Assembly (NCBI GenBank): GCA_030272585.1 | Contig: BSYQ01000008.1 | Coordinates: 4,278,001-4,342,000, forward strand | Length of the DNA stretch: 64,000 nucleotides | Direction: 5' to 3' | Source of the DNA: Bryopsis sp. KO-2023 | Taxonomy: Eukaryota; Chlorophyta; Ulvophyceae; Bryopsidales; Bryopsidaceae | Shown: positions 1 to 10,984 of the stretch, one piece after another | Numbering within the stretch: position 1 is the first letter of the stretch | Layout: each line of letters opens with the position of its first letter | Position numbers and translations under genes: made by a program | The notes under the pieces: model-generated | What the model was told of the DNA's origin: nothing | Database searches by the model: none | Seen by the model: only the letters and a program-made list of their open reading frames with translations

Positions 1-2601
1 CTCCATTCCACTCAGCATTGTTGCTCTATTTTAGTAATGAATGTGTGTGTTTCATCCCCTCGCGGAACCCTGAAGATTTTTTCTGTTTATCTTTCCCATC
101 AGGGGCATGTGGATGATTTTCCCCCAGAAAACTCTGGACTTCGCATTCATGGAAAATCAGTCACCAGTTGAGGGACTAAGTTGGCAGCAAGGCCGGAGTG
201 TGAGAAGAGGTGTCGCTCCAAGATTATAGCCCAAGTCAGACAGTTATTGGACATCGATCGTGGATTGGAAAGAGCTGTTCATGTTGGAAAGAAAATTTTC
301 ATTTTCGGAGGGTCCACAAACCTTGAATAAAAAAAGAAACAGAGGCCAAATTCATGAAGAACCCTGAATGATCGAAGAAAAATGCGATACCATCAGTGAA
401 GAATATGTGGGGATGGTATTTTGAGGCTTCGGGACCTGGATCTCCAGGAGAGTGCTGTCACCGCAGATTGGGGCATTTCAGTTTAGTTTCTGGAGGATAT
501 TTGTTCGATGTGGTTTTTGGGCTCTGATGTGTTGATCATTGAATCAGAGAGGATGGAAGGTTGAGTAAATGGTATCTCAATGGCTGAAAGGGTTATTTAG
601 GGGTGTTTGTGGCCAGATTGGTGGGTGTTGGGGCCAATTTGCTCAGATCTTGACCAGTATTGATGTTGTCACAAGTATGAGAAATAAGAAAAACGAATGG
701 CTATTTATGAAAGAGGGTATGTGTCGATTTGAACGCATTTGGGCGAAGGAAAAAAATGGGAGCAGCCATAACATTGTGCTTTAAATTCCTGCTGGAGAAC
801 TTGATGGAAATTTGGACAAATTCTGTTCGAGAAGAATCAGAAAGGGATTTTTTCAACCGGATTAAAATTGAATCTGGTAGCACCAGCATTGATGGGGTGA
901 TGTCCAGAATTTGGCACTCACATTTCTCTAAACATCTGGATTGCAAAGATGTACGTCAAGACGATGAATTACATGCATAACTTTCTCAATGCAGTTTTTT
1001 GATCCTTTTCGTCATGTGGGCCCCTGAGTGGAGCTGGTTTTCTCAATTAAAACGATTTTTTTCAAGGGAAAAAGTCAGATCAGAAGGAAGGTTATAGTTC
1101 AGATTTGATTAACAAGGGAGCTGAAGCTTTGGTGAGGAAAAATTCGAGATAAAGAGTGCTTGGCTTAATGTTTTCGTTTTTTTGAGCAGTTGAACAGAGT
1201 GAATGGCGGTGGTGTGATCTATTAAGTGGGGATTTTTTTGTATGGCTGGTTTGTTTGAGGGGGAAGGCTTCTTGCTTTGAAAAAGAAAAAGAGGGAAAAA
1301 AGGAATACTATTTATTTAGGGAGGATTCAAAAGATGTCGGAATTCCTGGAAAAGATATTGTATCGCCCTCCTGGATTTGTGGGTGTACTTTGTTTTTTCA
1401 TTCAAAAATAGTAAAATTAGAAAACCCACAAGGAATGGTCGTGATGTGGCAGTTTCTTTTAATATTTTTTAATGTGATGTCGAGATTCTTTTTTGATTGG
1501 TACTGTCTCCACACCATAACCAGGATCCTTTTGAGTGGAAACCGTAATCTCAGAAATACAACGTGCAGAGCCTGGTTGGCGGATCAGAGGCTTTGTTAAA
1601 AGAGAGGGGGGGGGGACGAACAGAATACAGGGTACTGGGGAAACAGGCTTGATTTCGGCTGCTCATTTTTATGACCCTGGCTAACCACTGGATGCCTTTC
1701 TCGAATTTCGTAAGGAAGATGTCAGGGTTTTTTGGTATTGTACGTCTGGAAGAAAAAAACGTATTTATGAATGCAGATTTGTTCCGCGAGTAAATAATTT
1801 CAGTGATTGCACCACCAGTCTGCAAACAAACAAGCGAAGATGTTTCCTGGCATCTTTTGCACAAGACAGGAGACGTTTATATTTGCACCTGACACTATCT
1901 AGGAACAAGTGTGGTGAGGTTATTTGGCTGATTTTGACGAAGTCAATCGATGTATATACATATTGGGTGTGTTAATAATAATTCGTCTCAATTATCGTTC
2001 CAAATCTCAAATATCTTGGAATATGTTTTGGATTATATTTGGACAACAACTTTTTGGGACTGTATTCATTAACATAACAAATATTTGTAAATACATTTAT
2101 CAAGATGAATCGACCTCATGGAGTTAAATTATACCAATCACTGGAAATAAAGATATGAAGTATCACAAGTTTGTTTCTTTGATTTGGAAAAAATGATGAT
2201 TGTGGAGAATTTTCAATTAGCACACTTTCTAATTTGTTTTGGGTGACAGAAAAATGAAAATCGATGTTAGTATAAGGGCAGTGATTGATAAAAAACACCA
2301 GCATTACAAAGCAATATCACCAATACAACCAGGCCAAGTCATTATTGATTGAATCCCAGCCAGGATTTAAAAAAAAAAAGAGCTGGATCACAAATGCTCT
2401 TTAATAAATTCACGAAACAGATTTTCTTTTTATTCCATTTGAACATTTCTCTACCAAAAAAAGAACCAAAATCTTTTCATCCACACACATCCCTTCTTTG
2501 GATGATTGAAGGGGTAAGGAAACTTTATTCCGTATTATTGCATGCATGTCATATGCATGTGGCAGATCAGAAAAATCATCTCTGCAGCTCATCAATTCAG
2601 C
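1..2601. other. no recognisable gene
   Basis: I see no exon chain with consistent splice phases and no protein motif on either strand. Open frames are short and interrupted by T-rich and A-rich runs. The right end probably contains the 3' untranslated region of the minus-strand glycoprotein gene that stops at 2602. A G10 run lies near 1605. A short gene with tiny exons could be missed here. Confidence 0.5.
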
Positions 2602-4487
2602 CTAAGGGTCCTGGGCAAAAGAATCAAGGGAGGTACCACTGCCCACACCGCCTCCATCAGAGGAAGCAGTGGCTCCGCTTTTGATTGTGTTGCTGGCAAG
2701 AGTGTTGGTTGAAGTGCTGGTGTCTGACGTGGTCGCCGATCCACTCACATTGGGACCATTTCCAGCAAATCCAGCTTTGGAGGCACCAATTGCAGTGCTC
2801 AACGAACCTTCGGCACAAAAGCAACTTCTTAAATCTCGCTGTAGATCCCCCAACAATTCTTATAAAAAATCCAGATGAACCCATATTACAAACCCTCAAG
2901 AAATCCAGATAAAATCATGCTTACCTGGGCCGACTACTTGGCCGAATGTGTTGGTGCTTGTGGAACCAACAGTTGGCCCAGAGCCACCCTGCACACTGGT
3001 TCCAAGAGTTGCTCCTCCTACAGCAAGAGGACTTGGCCCCTTCTGGGTGAAGGTGGTGGTGGATCCAGTTGAAGTGGTCACTCCAGATCCAGACTGGGAA
3101 CCAGCATCACCTTTGGTGATCGCAGTCGAAAGCACACCTGCACATCACACCAAAGATATGTCACCTAAATATGCAGGTAAAATTTGGGTGAAACTATTCA
3201 GGGACAACAGCAACTCATGTAGTTTTAGAAACAACGAAAAGCAGGTGGCTTGCCTGGAGTTGGGCTGCCCGGAGGAGCTGGAGCACCAGGAGTCAGGACA
3301 GGCAGCGATGGCACAGGAGGAGTGTTGATAGGAACAGGGGGAATTTGTGGCAGCACGGGAGGAACTGGAATTTGCAACTTTGGGGGCTTGACTGGAGGGA
3401 CAGGCGGCGTCGGGGTAGGCGAAGGAGGGGTAGGTGGCGATGGGGTGGGTGGCGACGGAGTGGGAGGAGATGGGGTAGGTGGCGAAGGGGTGGGTGGAGT
3501 GGGGGTAGGTGGCGACGGGGTCGGAGGAGATGGGGTAGGTGGCGACGGAGTGGGTGGAGTGGGGGTAGGTGGCGACGGGGTAGGAGGAGATGGGGTAGGT
3601 GGCGACGGGGTAGGAGGAGATGGGGTAGGTGGCGATGGGGTAGGAGGCGACGGGGTGGGAGGAGTTGGGGTGGGTGGCGAAGGGGTGGGTGGCGTGGGGG
3701 TAGGTGGCGACGGGGTAGGCGGCGTGGGGGTAGGTGGCGACGGGGTAGGTGGAGACGGGGTAGGCGGCGTGGGGGTGGGTGGAGATGGGGTGGGTGGGGA
3801 CGGAGTAGGCGGCGTGGGGGTAGGTGGTGAAGGGGTAGGTGGGGACGGGGTAGGTGGAGAGGGGGTAGGAGGCGATGGTGTAGGAGGCGTGGGGGTAGGT
3901 GGGGATGGAGTGGGCGGCGTTGGAGAAGGTGGCGTGGGGGAAGGAGGGGAACCGCCTGGAGGATTACTACCAGGAGGCTTCGGGAAACACCTGTTCATCA
4001 CACCAAAATCAATTCCGAAATCAAAAATCTCATTTCGTCTCATTTCGTTTCGTTCATGAACGTTTGATGATCATTACCTTCCTTGCCCGGGACCGGCACA
4101 AGTCAACTTGCCGTCGTTGCATTTCCTCCATGCGCAACATTTGTTGCCTTGAAATTTCCCGCACGCCGCTGTGAACGGAAACCACCAACAGAGATCAGAA
4201 CAGCAGTCACTATCAACACTGGAATTGACGTTAAAACAGCACCGAAACAGCCGAATCAATCCAACCCAACACCACACGCAAGGAGGTGAAACACAAACAA
4301 ATAAAACATGAGGAATCGAAGCCGAGGTCCAAAAGCTTAGGATTATCCCCATGTTGTTGAACGTCTTCTCTTCACGTCCAGGCAGCAACTTACGTTTCTC
4401 AACCAGCAAATCCCTTGCACAATCAACATTCACTGCCGCCAAACACAGCAACGCAACCAGCAGCGGGATCCGAATCTTGCACGCCAT
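2602..4487 (-). CDS. secreted hydroxyproline-rich (extensin/pherophorin-like) glycoprotein
   Basis: Likely an extracellular matrix or cell-wall glycoprotein. Five exons, read on the minus strand: 4487-4394, 4168-4078, 3990-3254, 3137-2925 and 2807-2602, giving 446 residues with all phases agreeing. The ATG at 4487 opens a signal peptide (residues 1 to about 24, hydrophobic core LLVALLCLAA, ending near VDCA). Exon 2 encodes a small Cys-rich segment (residues 33-61, pattern C-x6-CC-x4-C-x6-C). Exon 3 is almost entirely (S/T)PPTP repeats followed by other Pro-rich sequence, the classic substrate for prolyl hydroxylation and arabinosylation. Exons 4 and 5 encode Gly/Ser/Thr-rich tails that start alike (LSTAI). 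Intron 3 (3253-3138) has a GC donor (gcaagc) with an AG acceptor; the other three are GT-AG. The stop is TAG. It lies head-to-head with the BTB gene, 618 bp between start codons. Wall function is inferred from composition; the exact family is not certain. Confidence 0.8.
3411..3950. repeat. coding minisatellite, GGNGTNGGNGG-type units
   Basis: Degenerate 15/30-bp tandem units, on the + strand of the form GTAGGTGGCGANGGG, fill most of exon 3 of the hydroxyproline-rich glycoprotein. Read on the minus strand they encode SPPTP/TPPTP. The repeat also keeps the opposite strand open as a Gly/Val-rich frame, which I regard as an artefact of the repeat. Unit number is likely to vary between individuals. 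Confidence 0.85.
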
Positions 4488-5105
4488 TCTTTCCGGCTGA
4501 AATGGACACCGAGAGACAAAATATCTGTTTTCTACGCTCAGGCGTGAGGTGAATTGCTTGTCGCTGGTTGATGGTTTGTGTGCCGACTGCCGTTTTATGG
4601 GGGCCTTCCTTGCGCAGTACGCCGGGTGTCCTGTCGACTTTGGGGGCGATTCGAGATCGTACTGACGGCTCAACGCTAACAGGTCTTTTCATGTACAGAG
4701 AAGACAGGGCGTGATGCGATTGGCAGCGTTCTCTCCAGTACTCTTTTTTGTGATTCTTCTCTGTGTGGAATCTTTGTTGTTGTTGCTGCTGTTTTTGTGG
4801 ATACTGCGATATTGTTTGTGAAAACTTACACGCGATAAGTTTCGTTCCCTTGCCATTCTGTGAACCCAATAGAAACACCTTCTCGATTTTGAACTTGAAA
4901 CGTTGGGGAAAAGACAAAATATGACCTTTCAGGTGGCCAAGTTGCCAGGTTCAGTCACCACGTTGGCAAAACCCAAATGCTGAGCTGTTCCACATATACT
5001 GGGAAGGAGCAGGTTGGGCTTCCACAGGGGTGAGTGGCTGGTGCCAATCACTGGTGGAGGTCAAACGCAGACCCAAACGAGCAAGCAGTCTCTTACGCGG
5101 ACACA
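4488..5105. promoter_or_regulatory. divergent intergenic region between glycoprotein and BTB genes
   Basis: This 618-bp gap between two oppositely oriented ATGs must hold both 5' leaders and promoters. It includes a short CAA/CAG-like repeat around 4773-4798. I recognise no TATA box or defined element, so shared regulation is inference from arrangement only. Confidence 0.35.
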
Positions 5106-6177
5106 ATGACTACTTCGTTCGACAACATGTAAGATGTGCTGCAAAAGTCAGGGAAGTCGGGTTTTTTTGTTGTTGCGTTGTTTGTTTATTAGTTCGATAT
5201 TCTGTAACAAATTCGAAAAAGAAGGGAAGGGAATCCCATCCAGATGCGGGTGTTTGTCACTTGGTTATTCGTAGCCTTGTCGTGTCGGCTGAAGAGTGTT
5301 TTGGGAAAAGAAAGCACTGAATCGACGTTCTCTGCCCTGCAGCGAATCGTTTTCGTACACAGAGGGTTGGAGAAAGGAATTCCACAAAATTGCGGATGTC
5401 GAGCTGGTGGTTGAGGGGTCCGTGTTGGTAGCGCATTCGCAATTCTTGTGCCAATCGGAAATCTTTTCCGGTGCCATTCTCGACACAACCAACGAAGGGG
5501 GGGGCAAGGTGCGGATCGAGGCGGTGTTCGCTGGTGTGACAGTTAAAGAGTTGGATTCCTTCCTTGCACACCTGTATGGTGTGCCAAAGACAGTCTATCC
5601 AGGAGAGCTGGGGGAATCACAAAAAGTCATCAACGTAGCGATCAAGTGTGGATTTGATGGGGTGGCGAAACGAGTATTGAACAATTTGACGAAGGCTTCG
5701 CCAGGTCAAAAAGGAAACGACCTGTTGGGAGCTTTTAGAGCTAAGATGGGGATTCCTTTCATCCGAACTGAAATAAACCTGACCATCATTCAGGAGTGGG
5801 TGAAAATTTACAATGTGATGCCCCATCACGGTCTGGAGGATGCGTTGTCCGAATTTTTGGCTGAGAATTATAGCCTTCTTACTGATACGAATGTGGGGTT
5901 TGGTGATTTCCCAGGCGACCAACTCGTTGAACTTCAAAACATGGTGACAGTAAACAATAGGCTGATGAAAAAAATTCTCGATCTGGTTTGCTCCACGTTG
6001 AAGGTGTGGGAAAGCTCCAGTTGTGATCTTTCCGTTACGTGCTCCCAATGTAAACGCGAAACGCAGCACGAATTGCCGTCTATGTTGAACTGGAAATGCC
6101 CAGCGGGGTGTTTTAAGAAGAGTGGGAATCATTCTACATTTGTAGAAGTCGTGAAGAGAAGACGACTGAATGATTGA
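5106..6177 (+). CDS. BTB/POZ domain protein
   Basis: Two exons, 5106-5128 and 5343-6177, give 285 residues. The short first exon is chosen because its phase-2 end joins exon 2 in frame across a clean gtaaga...ctgcag intron and supplies a natural ATG. Residues about 15-110 show the BTB core: a strand DVELVVEG, then VLVAHSQFLCQSEIFSGAI (the usual 'H..vL...S..F...') and further helices. The middle is helical without a family I can name. The C-terminus has a possible zinc-binding cysteine set (CSQC, later CPAGC) before a basic end (KRRRLND). BTB proteins commonly act as dimerising adaptors for CUL3 ubiquitin ligases or in transcription; which applies here is not shown by the sequence. Confidence 0.8.
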
Positions 6178-7473
6178 GGGGATGGTTTTTACTTAAACTA
6201 GTAATTACTTGGTTTTGAAAAAAAGACAACGAATGAAGGAAGGAAAGAGCAGTGGCTGACACCACCTAGTGCCCTTTTTTTTGCTTTTTTTGAGGGTAGA
6301 GGGGTATTTTTTTTCTTCGTTTGCTCGTGGGGCTGTACCATATTTGTGTTAGTGTTTTGTTTTTTGAAACCAGGATCTCTGGCTGAGGTGTCATTTGACA
6401 TGTGGCTTTTCAGGGGCCATCGAACTTGACATCGACTCTGGGGATCTTTGAACAATTTATATATTGAGTGCATGGTGTTTTTGGTGGAGGGTTTGAGCAT
6501 TTCTTGGGTGGTGGTTTTGGGGGGTTTTGGGGGGAGGGTTGGCTTCTACGTTCATATATGTAATTGAAAAGAAAATGGGGTGCTTGGCTAATGAAGGAAT
6601 GACAAAATCTCTGTGTTACTATGAGCATTGGAGTCCTAATAAGGGAAAAGAAAAAACACTTGTTTCACATGGCGACGAAATCCCTGTTATAGGAATGACT
6701 GAAATTTCCAGAAGTTTTAATTGAGAGTGCAAACCAATTATTTGGGAAGCTAGTGGTGGTCGATTTCCCTCTAAAAACCTCTGGAAACGACCTCGAAATA
6801 GAATCTGGGGGAGAAATTGTGGGGCTTGTACAAGTACAAAAACCTTTTTTCCGCCGCATTTACCTATATTGGAACGAATTCTTCGAACAAAGGGGAAAAA
6901 AGTGTTTTTTTTCGTCCATGAATGCAACATATGTTCTCCAGCAACAGGTTTTTGTTGCAAGGGGGGTTTGGTTTTGGTTAGCTGACAGAAAATCTTCAAA
7001 GGAAGGGTGCCCTTCCACCCAGCAAATCACCACTGGGAAAAAGTACAATGTTGCATTCATTGATGGATTAGCAATTGCGTACAGGTCATCCACACGATGG
7101 ACGGGAAGCGTTGGACAGCATCGTTACCGACCGTTGCTGCCTGGTGACAGCCCGAATCCCAACGAATTAAAAACTGTGGTCGTGGCTTTTTTTCTTCATA
7201 TGGCAAATAGCGCTTTAAGTTATTGAAACTGTTAGCTCAGAGGCTAGGAGGTAAAACAACAGCTTGGCTGGCTCAGGATCGTTCGAAGAAAATATTCGAA
7301 AAACGGTGGCGGCGGCGGCGGTGATCTGCGAAAAGCATGAAGGTACAGCCCTGATTACAGCCGCTCCAAGTTTTTTCCCCCCGCAAGCTCTTTTCCAATG
7401 TTGAGAAAAACAGCGCTCATTTCGCTGCCATGCCATTTCACAAGACCTGCAAAGAAACAAGATTGTCGTTGAT
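6178..7473. other. intergenic, no gene recognised
   Basis: Holds the BTB 3' region and the pseudokinase 5' region. Open frames around 6527-7226 (+) lack motifs and splice support. A (GGC)n run on the + strand lies at about 7303-7321. Confidence 0.5.
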
Positions 7474-10400
7474 ATGGAGTCGCGTCTCGGCGTGGGCTAT
7501 GGATTTATTCTGTTGGGTTATCGATGCGATCTTTGGCTGGTGTTTCAGATGGAAGGGGATGGAGCGAGTCCAAAGTCTCCATGTGGTGGCGGCGGCGGCG
7601 GGTCTGACGACGATAACACCAAATTAGCTGTGGTGGAACCGAAACCCAACCAGCCCCGCCACAACAATGACGAGGGTATGCGCTCCAAGAATCCTCAATT
7701 TCCCGATCACGGGGGGGGGGGGTCGTGCTGCTCAAATATAGCGAATAAAATTGATCGGAAACCCACCCACCCACCCGACTTTGTGTGTGTGTCGTTTCTG
7801 CTGCGCAGCCTTGAAAGAAGTGGAGAAACGGCTTTCGAAGGATTTGCTTGAGCGGTACACTCTGCAAGACATCGTTTTGACGATTCGCGGCCAAGTTCAG
7901 TGTATCCGTGCCGTCGAAGATAAGACGGGGGACACGGTGCTGTTGAAGGTTTCCCTGACGCCAACCGGTGCTCAGATATTGAATCGAGAAGGGGAAATGA
8001 TGGACGAGGTGGACATTACGAACACTCTGGAGCTGATCGAAGATCCAGGTAACAGTTCATTAGCCTGATTGGTCCACCAGGGGTTCCAGATTTATTTTTC
8101 GATTATCTTTGTCCTGCTTTTTCATTGTTTATATTGGAAGATTGAATGAAGGACAGTGATGTGGTTTGTTTCAGGAAATCATTTGGTTATGGAATGGCCA
8201 GAGCGTGGAAACTTGGAAGATTACCTAGAGAAGGGACCCCTAGACATTGAAGAGGTTGGAATAATTTCTTCTTTTCACTGTACACAGGTTTTCCATTCCT
8301 GTTAAGTGCTCTGTCTCTGTTTCTTGGACCCTTTCCTCCCCTGAAAACCCAGTAGACAACTAGCAACACAATGTGTTCTAAAATGTTCCATGAACAAGAA
8401 ACCCACTTTCTTTGTAATGGAAGAGAGGGGGGGGCTATTTTTAGCTTCTATTCTTTCATGAATTACGTAAATAGATTTTGATATTCTCTGAAATATATAG
8501 AGACAGGTCCTGGTTTTGGTTTGGTATACTGCCCGTCACATTATGGAAACACATTACCCCCCCCCCCCCCCCCCCAAAAAAAAAAAAAAAAAAGTAGAAA
8601 AAGTAGAAAAAAAGAAAATGAGGTTTCTTTGATATGAACAGATCATACAGTGTCCATGAATCTGAATCTATTGGGAAATTTCTTCTAGGTCCGTGAAATT
8701 GCAGGGGACATATTCAGGGCCCTGAATGATCTACACCAGAATGGCTACGTTCATGAAGATGTGAGGCCTGTGCATATCTGGCTGACTGATGATGGTGCAA
8801 AGCTGACGGGATATGGGTTGAGAAGAGCCACAGATTCCACTTCTGCCAGGCATTGGTAGGTTGACCCAGGATGGCTTCTATTTAGGTCCATTTATGATAT
8901 ATTCTTCCAGAGGTTGGATTTCACTGTTGCATTTTGGATATTTCTGATGGCAGGAAGTTCTGGCCACGGTTGGTTGGTTGACATAGTTTGCTTAATTTTC
9001 TTTACAAAGAATAGTCAAAACTGTGCCCTCCTCTGGTACTATTACCATTATTTACCCTATTGTCAATTGCCATGTTTTTTATATTTCCTTCTACCCTGTC
9101 TGACTGTGCTTGCAAATATATATGTTGGTGGATGGTTCGCAGGGCACCAGAGTTGAGGTTTGACGATGGTACATTGCCAGTGCATTCAGTCGACATGTGG
9201 GCAATGGGCGTCCTGATGCTAGAAATGCTAACAGGGGAGCATGTCTTTCCCGAAGAAGGTACTTTCACCAAGTCACAAAAAAAAACGAGACTGTGTTCAT
9301 GCTGTGCTAATATGCTCTCTCGCATTTACATTATGGTTAGTGTAAAAATTCAGTACAAAATTTTACAGTATTGATGTTGCACTCATTCAACTTTTGAAAG
9401 TGTATTAATTTATAATGGGCGTTTCAGATGATGATCGGCATAAAATGCACAAGAGGCTGAGGGATCCATTCAAGCTTGCTGCATTCGTTTCCAATCAGCT
9501 GGAGGAATTTGAGGATGAAGATGAGGAAGACATGGCTGCACTGGAAAGACTGTTGGCAAGACTGTTGGACAACACCCCATCCAAGCGTAGCACAGCCAGG
9601 GGAGCCCTGCAGGCAGGATTTTTTTTTCTCCCTCCTTTGTTTTTTATATATCCTCCTTTGCTTTTTATATGCCATCTTTTCTTTTTGCATTTTTGCCATG
9701 TTTATTTGACAAGAAACGTATCCGCAATGTTGATCACGCAAAAAAAGAGAGAGAGAGAGAGAGACTGTGTGTGTGTGTGTGTGTGTGTGAGATTCTTTCA
9801 ATCAGAAACCAATGAATTGTGCAAAATGAGTGTGTGTCCAATTGGTGTTTGTTTTACAGAAATGTTCATACAGACAATGAGTGTCCAATGGGTGTGTTTT
9901 TTTCCAGACTGCGTTTATTTCCCCTCAGCTGTATCGAAGAAGTCGACGGAGAGGAAGCAGGAAGCGGAAGGCTAGGCGTGATAGGGTCGATAATGATGAT
10001 GATTCGGTGGAGAGGAAAAGGGGTTCCCCAAAACGTGACAGAAACGGTTTGTACTCCAATAGAAATGGAAACAGAAGAAATGCAAATGATAGCAGGAATG
10101 TGAGAAGAAAGGTAATTCACTCATTGATTAGTTTTAATTAGTCCTAAAATGAACTCCAATATATAAAAAAAGCAATGGCAAAAAAAAAAACCCAAGAAAA
10201 CAATGAAAGAATTGATTTGGTAGGGAATCCGACTTATGAAGCCTTACCTTTCACTGATCAGTTTTGATTCAAAAAAGAGAACTCCAGGCTAATAATATTT
10301 TTAAAAAAGACTAATAATAATAATAGACTAATTTATTAAGAGAAATTGAAACAGAGTGATAAAGTTTGTGGTATTAAGTTCTTTTTTCATATTAAAAAGA

Positions 10401-10514
10401 ACCTCAGCATTTCCTGAAGAGAGAAATTCTGGCAGTTTTCATTTGTATTGCACTGGATGCTTTGTACCTCACTGTGTGTTTCTTTTTTTTTTCTTTTTCT
10501 TTTTGCAGGTGTAA
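7474..10514 (+). CDS. protein kinase-fold protein, predicted pseudokinase
   Basis: Eight exons: 7474-7675, 7809-8048, 8175-8254, 8689-8855, 9143-9258, 9428-9612, 9908-10111 and 10509-10514, giving 399 residues with all phases consistent. The last exon is only a Val codon plus TAA. After a Gly/Asp-rich N-terminus, residues about 84-335 follow the kinase order: VLLKV with the beta-3 Lys114; hinge-like LVMEWPERGNLEDYL; a catalytic-loop equivalent H196-E-D198-V-R-P-V-H203; APE at 231-233; and VDMWAMG with Asp247. The DFG position reads T-G-Y-G (214-217), so the Mg-binding Asp is absent. The loop Asn is His and the loop Lys is Arg, so catalysis is doubtful. The C-terminal tail (about 340-399) is Arg/Ser/Lys-rich and could be a nuclear signal. 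Intron 6 (9613-9907) uses a GC donor, which restores the family-typical helix after ARGALQ. The start ATG is likely but a more upstream exon cannot be excluded. Confidence 0.78.
8557..8593. repeat. poly(C)-poly(A) tract in an intron
   Basis: C19 directly followed by A18 in intron 3 of the pseudokinase gene. Similar C-run/A-run junctions occur at 16721-16741 and in an APC1 intron at 23919-23948. Long C runs in other APC1 introns lie at 29355-29375, 30658-30672 and 33512-33526. Confidence 0.9.
9747..9789. repeat. (GA)n(TG)n microsatellite
   Basis: A run of GA repeats passes straight into a run of TG repeats inside the GC-AG intron of the pseudokinase gene. Likely length-polymorphic; no function inferred. 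Confidence 0.9.
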
Positions 10515-10984
10515 TTTAATTTAGGGAGGGGTTCCGCGATCAAGAATGTCACCTCCAATGGGCTCAAGTGTACAATACATATATAAATATATCTATACAG
10601 AGAGAGAAAATAGTGTACAATATATATAGACATAATAGAGAGAGAATGGTGGAGTTTGAAAGTGCTTATATTGAAAGTACCTATTTTCAAATCTTGTGAT
10701 TTTATAATTATTTTTTTTCAAGAGGGTTTCTATGTGAATAGTTTCACCTCGATGTAAAAATATTTGATTTTGAAACTGTGCACGATTCTGATCGAAGAAT
10801 CAAATGAAAAAACATTGAGAAAGGGTGGGGAAGCTTAAAGCTTTAAAGCTGGCGGCTGGAAGTACAGCAACAGGAGCTTGACCTGCTTGTGATGATGGTC
10901 TGTTGAATTGGGGAAAACGAGAAGGTTACAAAAGACCAACAAACAACCGAGTGTTCACCCTATATCCTAAAACTGGCATACTAT

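Noticed and set aside
3250-4059. Long Gly/Val-rich open frame on the + strand opposite the glycoprotein exon
   Set aside because: It is the antisense of the SPPTP minisatellite. The repeat period keeps several frames open, while the minus-strand reading has a signal peptide, matched phases and a known wall-protein composition.
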